A DNA stretch of 64,000 nucleotides from Oscillospiraceae bacterium (GTDB lineage Bacteria; Bacillota; Clostridia; Oscillospirales; Acutalibacteraceae): assembly GCA_009779995.1 (NCBI GenBank), contig WRDW01000002.1, forward strand, positions 1 through 64,000, written 5' to 3'. The translations under genes and the position numbers were made by a program. A model generated the notes under the pieces. That model saw only the letters and a program-made list of their open reading frames with translations. It searched no databases and was not told the DNA's origin. Below are positions 1-7,454 of this stretch, piece by piece. The first letter of the stretch is position 1; the number at the start of each line of letters is the position of its first letter.

Positions 1-108
1 AACGAGAAAACCAAAATCGAATCCGCCTCGAAAGTCCGCTCTCTCAACGGCTTGGTCGCGTTCATCGCTGTGCGCCTGGCTGCTGTGGCTCTGATTTTCT
101 ACTCGTGA
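1..108 (+). CDS. 3' end of an unidentified gene, possibly a transposase
   Basis: Frame 1 is open from the window edge to a TGA and encodes 35 residues. The segment is basic and then hydrophobic (KIESASKVRSLNGLVAFIAV). The pattern of a charged stretch followed by 'SLNGLVAFIAVRL' is reminiscent of the C-terminal helix of IS4-type DDE transposases, but too little is visible to be sure. It lies in the AT-richer first 2.2 kb together with a serine recombinase gene, which fits a mobile element. It could equally be the tail of another element-borne protein. Confidence 0.35.
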   Translation, partial: NEKTKIESASKVRSLNGLVAFIAVRLAAVALIFYS

Positions 109-167
109 TTGGCATTAGTAGTATAGAAAAAAAGAAAAGAAAGAAAATTTAGGGGGAAAAGAAAGAT

Positions 168-443
168 ATGGAAAAAGAAAGATTAGCGCAAGAGCTAGCG
201 GATTTTTGTCTTGCATACAGGATACTAAATACTAGATGCAGCGCAAAGGAAATAGAGCAAGGAATACAGAGGCAGCTGGATGATGTAGCATTCGTTGAGG
301 AGCTTATCCACGCTATTAATGTCAAAGCAAAATATTACAATGGCATTGATGCAGACAAACTGATTGAACTGCTTTCAGCGCTTGAACGCATCAGGCTGGA
401 GCATGAATATAGACCAGCGGAAACAATGGAGATGAAATGTTAA
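168..443 (+). CDS. Hypothetical element-borne protein, 91 aa
   Basis: I do not recognise this protein. It is a small, charged, probably all-helical polypeptide without a signal peptide or membrane segment. The ATG follows an AGGGGGAAAAG ribosome site. Its last codons overlap the start of the next small ORF by 7 bases, so the two are probably translated together. Base composition is AT-rich like the recombinase gene downstream and unlike the chromosome after 2.2 kb, so I assign it to the integrated element. Small paired ORFs ahead of a serine integrase are common in Bacillota elements, but no function can be given. Confidence 0.6.
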   Translation: MEKERLAQELADFCLAYRILNTRCSAKEIEQGIQRQLDDVAFVEELIHAINVKAKYYNGIDADKLIELLSALERIRLEHEYRPAETMEMKC

Positions 444-676
444 GCATCGTCAAAGAGATAAGCGGCTATGAATTAAAGGATGAGCTGTGGAGCGGAGCGC
501 TGGATAGGCTAGAGACTATTACCCAAGCGGATAAGCTGCATGATTTGATGGACTTGTTAGAAGAAATCTACCCGGAGCCAGTGGGTATTACGACAGTCAA
601 TGACTTGTTGTGGTTTGAAGAAGATTTTCTTTTTGAGCAATTAGAGCTTGGAGAACATGTCCAGAAAAGGCGATAA
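437..676 (+). CDS. Hypothetical element-borne protein, 79 aa
   Basis: The function is unknown. It is an acidic helical protein (for example 'LHDLMDLLEEIYPEP') with no visible domain signature. Its ATG lies inside the end of the preceding 91-aa gene, indicating translational coupling. It stops 21 bases before the TTG that probably began the serine recombinase gene, so the three genes form one short operon at the end of the element. Confidence 0.55.
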   Translation: MLSIVKEISGYELKDELWSGALDRLETITQADKLHDLMDLLEEIYPEPVGITTVNDLLWFEEDFLFEQLELGEHVQKRR

Positions 677-697
677 ATAAGGCGTTTACTGGGGCAC

Positions 698-2177
698 TTG
701 GTTTATCTGATAGGTTACTGTATCGACAGAAGAACAGGCGCAGGAAGGATTTTCAATCCGTGCGCAAGAGCAAAAATTAAAAGATTATATCAGAATCAAG
801 GATTGGTCACTCTACAGGATTTATGCCGACGAGGGTATCAGCGGGAAGAACATCACGGAACGCCCCGCGATGAACGAGCTAATTGCGGACATCAAAGCGG
901 GAAAAGTAAAGAACGTACTGGTATTCAAAATAGACCGCTTGACCAGAAGCACGGCGGATTTGCTTTATTTGGTCGAACTTTTCAACGAATTTAACTGCGC
1001 TTTCAATTCTCTAATGGAAAGTATAGACACGCAGACCGCTTCGGGCAGAATGTTCTTAAAAATCATAGGAATTTTTGCGGAGTTTGAACGCGAGAACATT
1101 ATTGAACGTGTCAAATTGGGTTTGGAAAGAAAGGTAAAGGAGGGATACAGCCTAAGCACTGGCATATCCAGTTATGGCTACACAAGAGAAAAAGGCGAGA
1201 AGATACAGCAAATTGACCCAAAGGAAGCGGAGATTGTCCACAAGATTTTTGATATGTATGTTAATCAAGGGTATTCCCTATTGAAAATTGCTGAGACTCT
1301 GAATACTCTGAAAGTACCGACAAAGCTGAAAAACTCCACGTGGGCAGTTATGACAGTCCGAAACATACTCACAAACTGCAATTTAATTGGAAACGTCCGT
1401 CATCACGTTATTGATGGGAAAGCAGCTTGTGAATATGAAGGACAGCACGAGGCGATTATTTCAAACGAATTATTTATCGAAGCACAGCAATTGTTAGAAA
1501 AAAGGGAAAATATTTGCCGAACGAAACACCCTAAGGATGAAAATTATTTCACAGGTTTTCTTGTCTGCAAAAAATGTGGCCGCCGAATGACTACACACAA
1601 CTACCCAAGAACATTAGCAGATGGAAGCATTTCTTATCGCCGTTCTTATAAATGCCTAAACAAAGTCAAGAAGCTGTGCGAATCAAGTGAAGTTGGCCAT
1701 ACACAGGCGGAAAGAGCATTTCAAGAGTACATAGGCGCGATTGCAGAATTGGCAATGCCAAATGAAACACAACAGGAACAAGAGCAAAAAAAACAAGAAC
1801 AAGCAAAGCGAATACCAGTTTATCAGGATAGATTGAAGCAAATAGAAGCAAGAGGAAGAGAAATTTTAAACAGGTATGTGGATAATGAAATTGAGTTTGA
1901 TGTCTATAAGGCTATGACAAAGCGAATTGGAAGTGAAATAGGCATCATTCAATCAGAGTTAGCGCAGTTGGCACAGCCAGACCCAAGCGAAATTACCATA
2001 TCGCGAGAAGACATTATGAAAGAATTGAGCGAAAATTGGCAGTATTTAACTGAAAAAGAAAAGAGACTGTTTCTGGTGAAATTTGTAAGAGGCATTGTAA
2101 TACAGAATGAAAAGCAGGTAGGTACAAAGGCAAGGGGAACGGTCAGAATTTTCGATGTAGAGTTTCATTGTGAGTGA
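698..2177 (+). pseudogene. Large serine recombinase, frameshifted at the catalytic serine motif
   Basis: The body is a typical large serine recombinase. It has a resolvase core (LVFKIDRLTRS, FAEFERENI), a recombinase domain, a zinc ribbon (CKKCGRR ... YKC ... KKLC) and a Gln/Glu-rich coiled coil near residues 290-350 of the ORF. Translation of the frame upstream of the ATG at 870 reads VSTEEQAQEGFSIRAQEQKL, the conserved N-terminus with the nucleophilic serine. That frame is preceded by TGATAG and contains no ATG, GTG or TTG. The missing start MVYLIGYC is present in another frame from TTG 698, so the two halves meet at about 720. A loss of 5 bases (or equivalent) would explain this. A product started at 870 lacks the catalytic serine and should be inactive in recombination. 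Confidence 0.8.
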
Positions 2178-2259
2178 GTATGAACCAGATAAATAATAAC
2201 TTGCGTTGTCGCCAAAAATGTGCCATACTGGTTCCGGGACACTGCCAACACTGCAGCGC

Positions 2260-2439
2260 TGAGTTTTGGGCTCGCGCGTGAAACCCTGGCCCTGTGCGCA
2301 GAATCAGCGGGAAGGACTGCGACAAGACCGCCGAGGCCGGGCTTGTCGCGCGCGCTGAGGGCGATGCCGTTACAACGGGGATTGCCATCATATGTTTGTG
2401 GGGGAGATCGTGGGGGTGTATCAAAGAAAAGGAAAATGA
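2260..2439 (+). pseudogene. Remnant of a flavin-reductase-like gene
   Basis: Two pieces in different frames resemble the C-terminal part of flavin reductase/flavoredoxin proteins: RRISGKDCDKTAEAGL (from about 2297) and HHMFVGEIVGVYQRKGK, ending in TGA at 2437-2439. The intervening region is too short and the frame shifts between them. This is chromosomal, GC-rich DNA that begins just after the AT-rich recombinase gene. It may be the distal part of a gene interrupted by the element. The assignment rests on motif memory only and could be wrong. Confidence 0.4.
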
Positions 2440-2460
2440 AAAGGAAAATTAAAAAAACAC

Positions 2461-2518
2461 TGGAAATCCCGCCGAACCTATGCTATACTATACTATGGTG
2501 TTATATACGCCATAGTAT
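2461..2518 (+). promoter_or_regulatory. Promoter with 9-bp inverted-repeat operator before nifS
   Basis: TGGAAA (2461) is followed after 17 bases by TATACT (2484), which carries an extended -10 TGC. A perfect 9-bp inverted repeat ATACTATGG/CCATAGTAT (2490-2498 and 2510-2518) covers the expected start of transcription. This position fits a repressor site. An Fe-S-sensing Rrf2/IscR-type regulator is a reasonable guess because the gene makes sulfur for Fe-S clusters, but no such regulator is in the window. Confidence 0.55.
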
Positions 2519-2546
2519 TTTGTATTTGCGAAGGAGCCCCGCGTCC

Positions 2547-3740
2547 ATGTACGCCTATATGGATAACGCCGCCACCACCATGCTCGGCGCCGCCGCCAAG
2601 GCGGCCATGCTGCCCCTGCTGGACGAGAACTACGGCAACCCCTCCAGCCTGCACCGCTACGGCCAGCGGGCCGCCGCCGCGCTGCAAAGCGCCCGCGCGC
2701 GCGTCGCGGCGTGTCTGGGCGCCGACCCGCGGGAGATCACCTTCACCTCCGGCGGCAGCGAGGCCGACAACCAGGCCATCTTCAGTGCCGCCATGCAGGG
2801 GGCGAAGAGCAACAAGAAGCACCTCATTTCTACGAGCATCGAGCACCACGCCGTGCTGGCATATCTCAAGGGCCTGGAGAGCGAGGGTTTTACGATCACG
2901 CTGCTGCCGGTGGAGCCGGAGACGGGCCTGGTCTCTGTGCATGATCTCGAAAGCGCCCTCACGGACGGCACCTGCCTGGTGAGCGTCATGATGGCCAACA
3001 ACGAAATAGGGACAATCCAGCCTGTGGAAGAGATCGCCGGGCTATGCAGGGAGAGAAAAATCCCCTTCCACACCGACGCCGTGCAGGCCGTGGGGCATGT
3101 CCCCGTGGACGTGCGCGCCTTGGGGGCGGACATGCTCAGCCTGGCGGCGCACAAGTTCCACGGGCCCAAGGGCGCGGGCGCGCTCTATTGCCGCCGGGGG
3201 AGCCTCCCCCTGCGCCCGGTGCTGCTGGGCGGCGCGCAGGAGCGCGGCCGCCGCGCCGGCACGGAGAACCTGCCGGCGATTGTTGGAATGGCCGCGGCAC
3301 TTGAAGAAGCGATAAAAGAGTTGCCCGAAACGAGCGCGCGCATTGCCGGGTTTAGAGATCAACTGATCGAGGGCCTGTCAAACATCAGCCGCGCGCACCT
3401 CAATGGCGATAGGACGCGCCGCCTGCCGGGCAGCGTGAGCTTCTGCTTCGAGGGCCTGGAGGGGGAGTCCCTCCTGCTGCTGCTGGACGACCGGGGCATT
3501 GCGGCCTCCTCGGGCTCGGCCTGCACCTCGGGCTCCCTGAACCCCAGCCACGTGCTGCTGGCCATCGGCCGCCCGCACGAGATCGCCCACGGCTCGCTGC
3601 GCCTGAGCCTTTCGCGCTACACCACCCGGGAGGAGATAGACCACGCCCTGGCGGTCATCCCGCCGGTGGCGGAATACCTGCGGGGGATTTCGCCGGTGTG
3701 GGAGAGGATTTTGATGGAGGAGAGGAGGGAAGTTGGGTGA
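2547..3740 (+). CDS. nifS: Class I cysteine desulfurase (NifS/IscS type)
   Basis: This PLP enzyme takes sulfur from cysteine as a persulfide for Fe-S cluster or other sulfur-transfer use. The start MYAYMDNAATT and the PLP lysine motif (LAAHKFHGPKG) are clear. The active-site loop SSGSACTSG is that of class I desulfurases. At 397 residues it has normal length. The ORF extends far upstream, but the ATG at 2547 has an AAGGAG site 10 bases away and begins exactly where the family begins. It is followed by a small protein and an IscU scaffold, and the Fe-S enzyme NadA ends the same gene run. NifS-like desulfurases are often encoded beside nad genes, so a role in maturing NadA is likely but inferred. 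Confidence 0.93.
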   Translation: MYAYMDNAATTMLGAAAKAAMLPLLDENYGNPSSLHRYGQRAAAALQSARARVAACLGADPREITFTSGGSEADNQAIFSAAMQGAKSNKKHLISTSIEHHAVLAYLKGLESEGFTITLLPVEPETGLVSVHDLESALTDGTCLVSVMMANNEIGTIQPVEEIAGLCRERKIPFHTDAVQAVGHVPVDVRALGADMLSLAAHKFHGPKGAGALYCRRGSLPLRPVLLGGAQERGRRAGTENLPAIVGMAAALEEAIKELPETSARIAGFRDQLIEGLSNISRAHLNGDRTRRLPGSVSFCFEGLEGESLLLLLDDRGIAASSGSACTSGSLNPSHVLLAIGRPHEIAHGSLRLSLSRYTTREEIDHALAVIPPVAEYLRGISPVWERILMEERREVG

Positions 3741-3964
3741 GTGAGCCAGCTATGAGGCGAGACCCTTTTGACGCGCAGGAGGCGGAGTTTCGTGCGTATA
3801 TCAGGAGCGTAAAGGGCCGGGGCAGGCCTTTGGTCAGCCTTTTGGACAAAGAAGAGCATCTGGCGTTTTTGGATGCGTTTTTTGCGGAAGTCAACGCGAT
3901 AGAAGACGAGCCTTTAGATGGGATGCTGGAGAGGATCCCATTTCGACGGGAAATGATTGCTTGA
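3737..3964 (+). CDS. Small hypothetical protein, 75 aa
   Basis: I do not recognise this protein. The GTG at 3737 overlaps the nifS stop (GTGA) and has an AGGAGAGGAGGGA ribosome site directly upstream; an internal ATG at 3752 is an alternative start. The protein is charged, with a basic first half and an acidic second half, and no cysteine, signal or membrane segment. Its tight coupling between the desulfurase and scaffold genes suggests expression with Fe-S assembly, but no specific role can be read from the sequence. Confidence 0.6.
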   Translation: MSEPAMRRDPFDAQEAEFRAYIRSVKGRGRPLVSLLDKEEHLAFLDAFFAEVNAIEDEPLDGMLERIPFRREMIA

Positions 3965-3973
3965 CGCGCAAAA

Positions 3974-4047
3974 TGTAGGGGACGGCCTCCTGGACGTCCC
4001 TTACCTGAAAAAAACTATGCTTGGGACGTCGAGGGCGCCGTCCCCAC
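3974..4047 (+). repeat. Dispersed palindromic repeat, family B copy 1
   Basis: A 74-bp element, TGTAGGGGACGGCCTCC ... GCCGTCCCCACA, has inverted ends and an internal GGACGTCC. A second copy with the same outer bases lies at 39481-39553. It separates the small ORF from the iscU gene, whose ribosome site lies just outside it. Confidence 0.75.
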
Positions 4048-4067
4048 AGAATAAGGAGAACACCACC

Positions 4068-4520
4068 ATGGCCATGGGATATAGCGAAAAAGTGATGGAT
4101 CACTTCATCCACCCGCGCAATGTGGGCGAGATCGAGAGCCCTGACGGCGTGGGCGAGGTGGGCAACGCCCACTGCGGCGACATCATGAAAGTCTACCTCA
4201 ATGTGGAAAATGACATCATTGTTGATGTAAAATTTAAAACCTTCGGGTGCGCCTCGGCCATCGCAACCAGCTCCATGGCCACCGAGCTCATCCGCGGCAG
4301 GCCCGTGGGCGAGGCCCTGGCCCTGACCAACAGGGCCGTGGTGGAGGCCCTGGACGGCCTGCCGCCGGTGAAGATGCACTGCTCCGTGCTGGCCGAGGAG
4401 GCCGTGAAGGCCGCCATAAAAGATTACTACGACCGCAGCGGCGTGAGCTATGATCAGGCTTTGTTCGCCGATCTGGAACACGGGGATAAGGACGCGCACG
4501 GGGATTTGGTGGAGGAGTGA
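4068..4520 (+). CDS. iscU: Fe-S cluster assembly scaffold (IscU/NifU N-terminal type)
   Basis: This scaffold builds [2Fe-2S]/[4Fe-4S] clusters with sulfur from the desulfurase encoded two genes upstream. The three cluster cysteines are visible in GNAHCGD (the usual form is GNPxCGD), KTFGCASAIATSS and VKMHCSVLAEEAV. The protein has 150 residues; the last 20 or so are an acidic tail. The second ATG (4074) is possible, but 4068 is better spaced from ATAAGGAG. The Asn-Ala in place of Asn-Pro before the first Cys is a small departure from the usual motif. No nfu, suf or hsc genes are nearby. Confidence 0.93.
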   Translation: MAMGYSEKVMDHFIHPRNVGEIESPDGVGEVGNAHCGDIMKVYLNVENDIIVDVKFKTFGCASAIATSSMATELIRGRPVGEALALTNRAVVEALDGLPPVKMHCSVLAEEAVKAAIKDYYDRSGVSYDQALFADLEHGDKDAHGDLVEE

Positions 4521-4531
4521 GGAATGAAGAT

Positions 4532-5467
4532 ATGACCCACGCCTACATGATCCTCGCCCACCACGAGTTCCCACTGCTGGGCCGCCTGGTCTCGGCTTTG
4601 GACTATCCCTGCAACGACATCTACGTCCACATCGACAAAAAAGTGGACGACGAGCTGTTCGAGCGGATAAAGGGCGAGCTGGAAGGCACGGTCAAACAGG
4701 CAAGCATTGCTTTCACCCCGCGCGTCAATGTCGTCTGGGGCGATTTCAGTATAATTGAGGCAGAGCTGCTGCTGCTGCGCGAGGCCAGCGCGACCCATCA
4801 CGACTATTATCATTTGCTCTCCGGGGTGGACCTGCCCATCAAGCCGCACAGCGAAATACTGCGCTTTTTTGAGGAAAACGCGGGCAAGGAGTTCATCCAA
4901 GGCGTCCGCTTCCCGCCGCGCGGCCTCACGCGCTGGCGCATACGTTATTATTTCCCCCTGCAGAAGCTCGTCGGGCATAATTTTTTCGGGCCGCTGGGCC
5001 TGTTGCAATGGCTGCTGCTCCTGCCGCAGATGCTGGTAGGCGTCAACCGCCTGCGAAAGCTGCCCGGCTTATCCGGGCAGCCTTCAGAGTTCTACAAGAG
5101 CAGCAACTGGTTTTCCGCGACCCACGGTTTCGTAACCGACCTGCTGGAATTCTACGGCCGCGAGGAAAACATCCGCCACTATCGCAGGAGCATGTGCGCC
5201 GATGAAATTTTTGTGCAGATGTACGCCTTCCACAGCAAATACCGCGAGCGCATCTTCCTGCATCAGAGATACCCCGGCAGCGAAGGGCTTTTTTACAACA
5301 ACATGCGGCGCTTCGTGTTTCAAAAAGGCCTCAAGGGTTCGCCCGTCACCTACACCATGGACGACCTTGCGCGGCTCACGCAATCCCGCCAGCTGTGGGC
5401 GCGCAAGTTCAGCTATGACAAGCACCCGGAGGTCGTCGACGCCATCATGGAAAGGATCGCCCCATGA
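4532..5467 (+). CDS. Core-2/I-branching-type glycosyltransferase, copy 1
   Basis: The protein resembles the 'Branch' (GT14-type) family of N-acetylglucosaminyltransferases. It starts MTHAYMILAHHEFPLLGRL and carries the family landmarks YVHIDKK, NVVWGDFS and DYYHLLSGVDLPIK. A hydrophobic Leu-rich segment (WLLLLPQMLVGV) near residue 165 may associate with the membrane. In bacteria such proteins act on surface polysaccharide, but donor and acceptor are unknown. The ATG at 4532 is chosen because the second copy starts with the same residues. The stop overlaps the next ATG (ATGA). Nearly identical DNA at the start of both genes shows a tandem duplication. Length is 311 aa. Confidence 0.85.
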   Translation: MTHAYMILAHHEFPLLGRLVSALDYPCNDIYVHIDKKVDDELFERIKGELEGTVKQASIAFTPRVNVVWGDFSIIEAELLLLREASATHHDYYHLLSGVDLPIKPHSEILRFFEENAGKEFIQGVRFPPRGLTRWRIRYYFPLQKLVGHNFFGPLGLLQWLLLLPQMLVGVNRLRKLPGLSGQPSEFYKSSNWFSATHGFVTDLLEFYGREENIRHYRRSMCADEIFVQMYAFHSKYRERIFLHQRYPGSEGLFYNNMRRFVFQKGLKGSPVTYTMDDLARLTQSRQLWARKFSYDKHPEVVDAIMERIAP

Positions 5468-7299
5468 CCCACGCCTACATGATCCTCGCGCACCACGAGT
5501 TCCCCCTGCTGGGCCGCCTGGTCTCGGCTTTGGACTACCCCTGCAACGACATCTACGTCCACATCGACAAAAAAGTCGACGACGAGCTGTTCGCGCGGGT
5601 AAAGGGCGAGTTGGAGGGCGCTGTGAAACAGGCAAGCATTGCTTTCACCCCGCGCGTCAATGTCGTCTGGGGCGATTTCAGCATGATTGAGGCGGAGCTG
5701 CTGCTGATGCGCGAGGCCAGCGCGGTCCATCACGACTATTATCATTTGCTCTCCGGGGTGGACCTGCCCATCAAGTCCCACGGGGAGATCACGCGGTTTT
5801 TTATCGAAAACGCGGGCAAGGAGCTCGTCGGGGGCCGCGAGATCGAGCGCCGGGCGCGCGCGCGCCTGCGCTACTATTACCCTTTGCAGCGCACGGTGGG
5901 GCACCACTATCTCCGGCCGCTGGGCCTATTGCAGTGGGCGCTGCTCCTGCCGCAGATGCTGGCGGGCGTCAACCGGCTGCGGAAGCTGCCGAAGGAGATC
6001 TACAAGGGCGGCCAGTGGTTTTCCGTCACCCACGATTTTGTGGCCGGCCTGCTGGAATTCTATGGCCGCGAGGAAAACCTGAAGCCCTACCGCAAAACCC
6101 AGTGCGCCGACGAAATATGGGTGCAGATGTTCGCCTACCACAGCAAATACCGCGAGCATATCTACGAGGCGCGATGGCAGGAGTGGACTTATCCCACCAA
6201 CCTGCGTTACGTCGACTGGGCGAAAAGAGGCGCCGCCAGCCCCATGACTATATCCATGGAAAACCTGGAATGGCTGCTGAAAAGCGAATGCCTGTGGGCG
6301 CGCAAGTTCAGCTGCGAAAAGCACCCCGACGCCGTGGACGCCGTGATGGAACGAAACGCCAAGGCCCCCGAACGCCCGCTCACAAGCATCGCCGCCATGC
6401 AGGACGAAATCCTGTATCTGAAGAAGGCCACCGATACCTGCGTCCTGGCCCACAGCTACCAGGCGCGGGAGATTCTCGAAATCGCCGACGTGACCGGGGA
6501 CTCCTTCGCGCTGAGCCAGCAGGCGGCCAAGCAGCCGCAGAAGAACATGCTCGTGTGCGGCGTGCGCTTCATGGCGGAGACCGTCAAGCTGCTCGCGCCG
6601 GAAAAAAATGTGCTGCTTTGCAATTCACAGGCGGGCTGCCCCATGGCCGAGCAGTTCGACAGGGCGGCACTGGAGGAGATCAAGAGGCAATACCCGGATT
6701 CTACAGTTGTAGCCTATATCAACACGACAGCCGAGCTGAAGACCCTATGCGATGTCTGCGTCACGTCCAGCTCGGCTGTGAAAATCGTCAGGGCGCTGCC
6801 GAACGAGAATATTGTATTCATCCCGGACTGCAACCTGGGGGCCTACGTTGCCTCGCAGGTGCCCGAGAAAAATATTGTGCTTTTGCAGGGCGGCTGCCCC
6901 ATCCACGCCGCCGTGACCGCAACCGAAGCCGAGGCCGCCAAGGCCGTTCACCCGGAGGCCCTGCTGCTTGTCCACCCGGAGTGCACCCCGGAAGTTACAG
7001 CTTTGGCCGATTATGTCGGCTCCACGGCGGGGATTATGGCGTTCGCGAAGGCCTCGGACGCCAGCGAGTTCATCATAGGCACGGAGAGCAGCATCGCGGC
7101 GCATCTGCAATATGAATGCCCGGACAAGCGCTTCTATCCCCTGAGCTACAAGCTCCTGTGCCCCGACATGAAGCTCACCACGTTACCCGATGTTCTGCTG
7201 GCATTGCAGGGCAGGGGGGGCGAGGCGATAGCGCTGGACGCGTATACCCTGCGTGAGGCGCGCAAGTGCATCGATAGGATGATCGAGATGGGGGAATAG
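5464..7299 (+). CDS. nadA: Glycosyltransferase copy 2 fused in frame to quinolinate synthase NadA
   Basis: Residues 1 to about 300 repeat the GT14-like protein upstream (YVHIDKK, DYYHLLSGVDLPIK). From about residue 312 (MQDEILYLKKATDTCVLAHS) to the end it is quinolinate synthase, which makes quinolinate from iminoaspartate and DHAP with a [4Fe-4S] cluster. NadA motifs are visible: LAHSYQ, NSQAGCPMAEQF, CVTSSSAVK, PDCNLGAYV, LVHPECTPEV and FIIGTESSIAAHL. They include the Cys residues expected to bind the cluster. No stop codon and no good ribosome site precede the NadA part (ATG 6397), so a 611-aa bifunctional chain is predicted. Its partner nadB is at 56.1 kb. I know of no standard GT-NadA fusion. 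An assembly error or internal start remain alternatives. Confidence 0.88.
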   Translation: MTHAYMILAHHEFPLLGRLVSALDYPCNDIYVHIDKKVDDELFARVKGELEGAVKQASIAFTPRVNVVWGDFSMIEAELLLMREASAVHHDYYHLLSGVDLPIKSHGEITRFFIENAGKELVGGREIERRARARLRYYYPLQRTVGHHYLRPLGLLQWALLLPQMLAGVNRLRKLPKEIYKGGQWFSVTHDFVAGLLEFYGREENLKPYRKTQCADEIWVQMFAYHSKYREHIYEARWQEWTYPTNLRYVDWAKRGAASPMTISMENLEWLLKSECLWARKFSCEKHPDAVDAVMERNAKAPERPLTSIAAMQDEILYLKKATDTCVLAHSYQAREILEIADVTGDSFALSQQAAKQPQKNMLVCGVRFMAETVKLLAPEKNVLLCNSQAGCPMAEQFDRAALEEIKRQYPDSTVVAYINTTAELKTLCDVCVTSSSAVKIVRALPNENIVFIPDCNLGAYVASQVPEKNIVLLQGGCPIHAAVTATEAEAAKAVHPEALLLVHPECTPEVTALADYVGSTAGIMAFAKASDASEFIIGTESSIAAHLQYECPDKRFYPLSYKLLCPDMKLTTLPDVLLALQGRGGEAIALDAYTLREARKCIDRMIEMGE

Positions 7300-7300
7300 G

Positions 7301-7412
7301 ACGCGGCGCTTCGCGCGTGCTCCGCACTTCCCCCTCGCTTCGCGGCCCCCCTTGGGGGGCCGGTGCGAAGCACCGAGGGGGAAGTGCAGGGCACTCGCGA
7401 AGCGACGGACAT
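7301..7412 (+). repeat. Dispersed repeat, family D copy 1
   Basis: GGCGCTTCGCGCGTGCTCCGCAC at the left end and GTGCAGGGCACTCGCGAAGCG at the right end frame an inner palindrome around GGCCCCCCTTGGGGGGCC. Related copies lie at 17081-17292 and 23914-24133. It fills the gap between nadA and the transporter gene. Confidence 0.7.
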
Positions 7413-7454
7413 TCCTGTTGCTCGCTCACATATAAAACGACTGGGGGAATAACA

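Noticed and set aside
2220-2546. N-terminal extension of the nifS ORF
   Set aside because: The extra 109 residues cover a gene remnant, the promoter and an operator. The family start and the ribosome site are at 2547.
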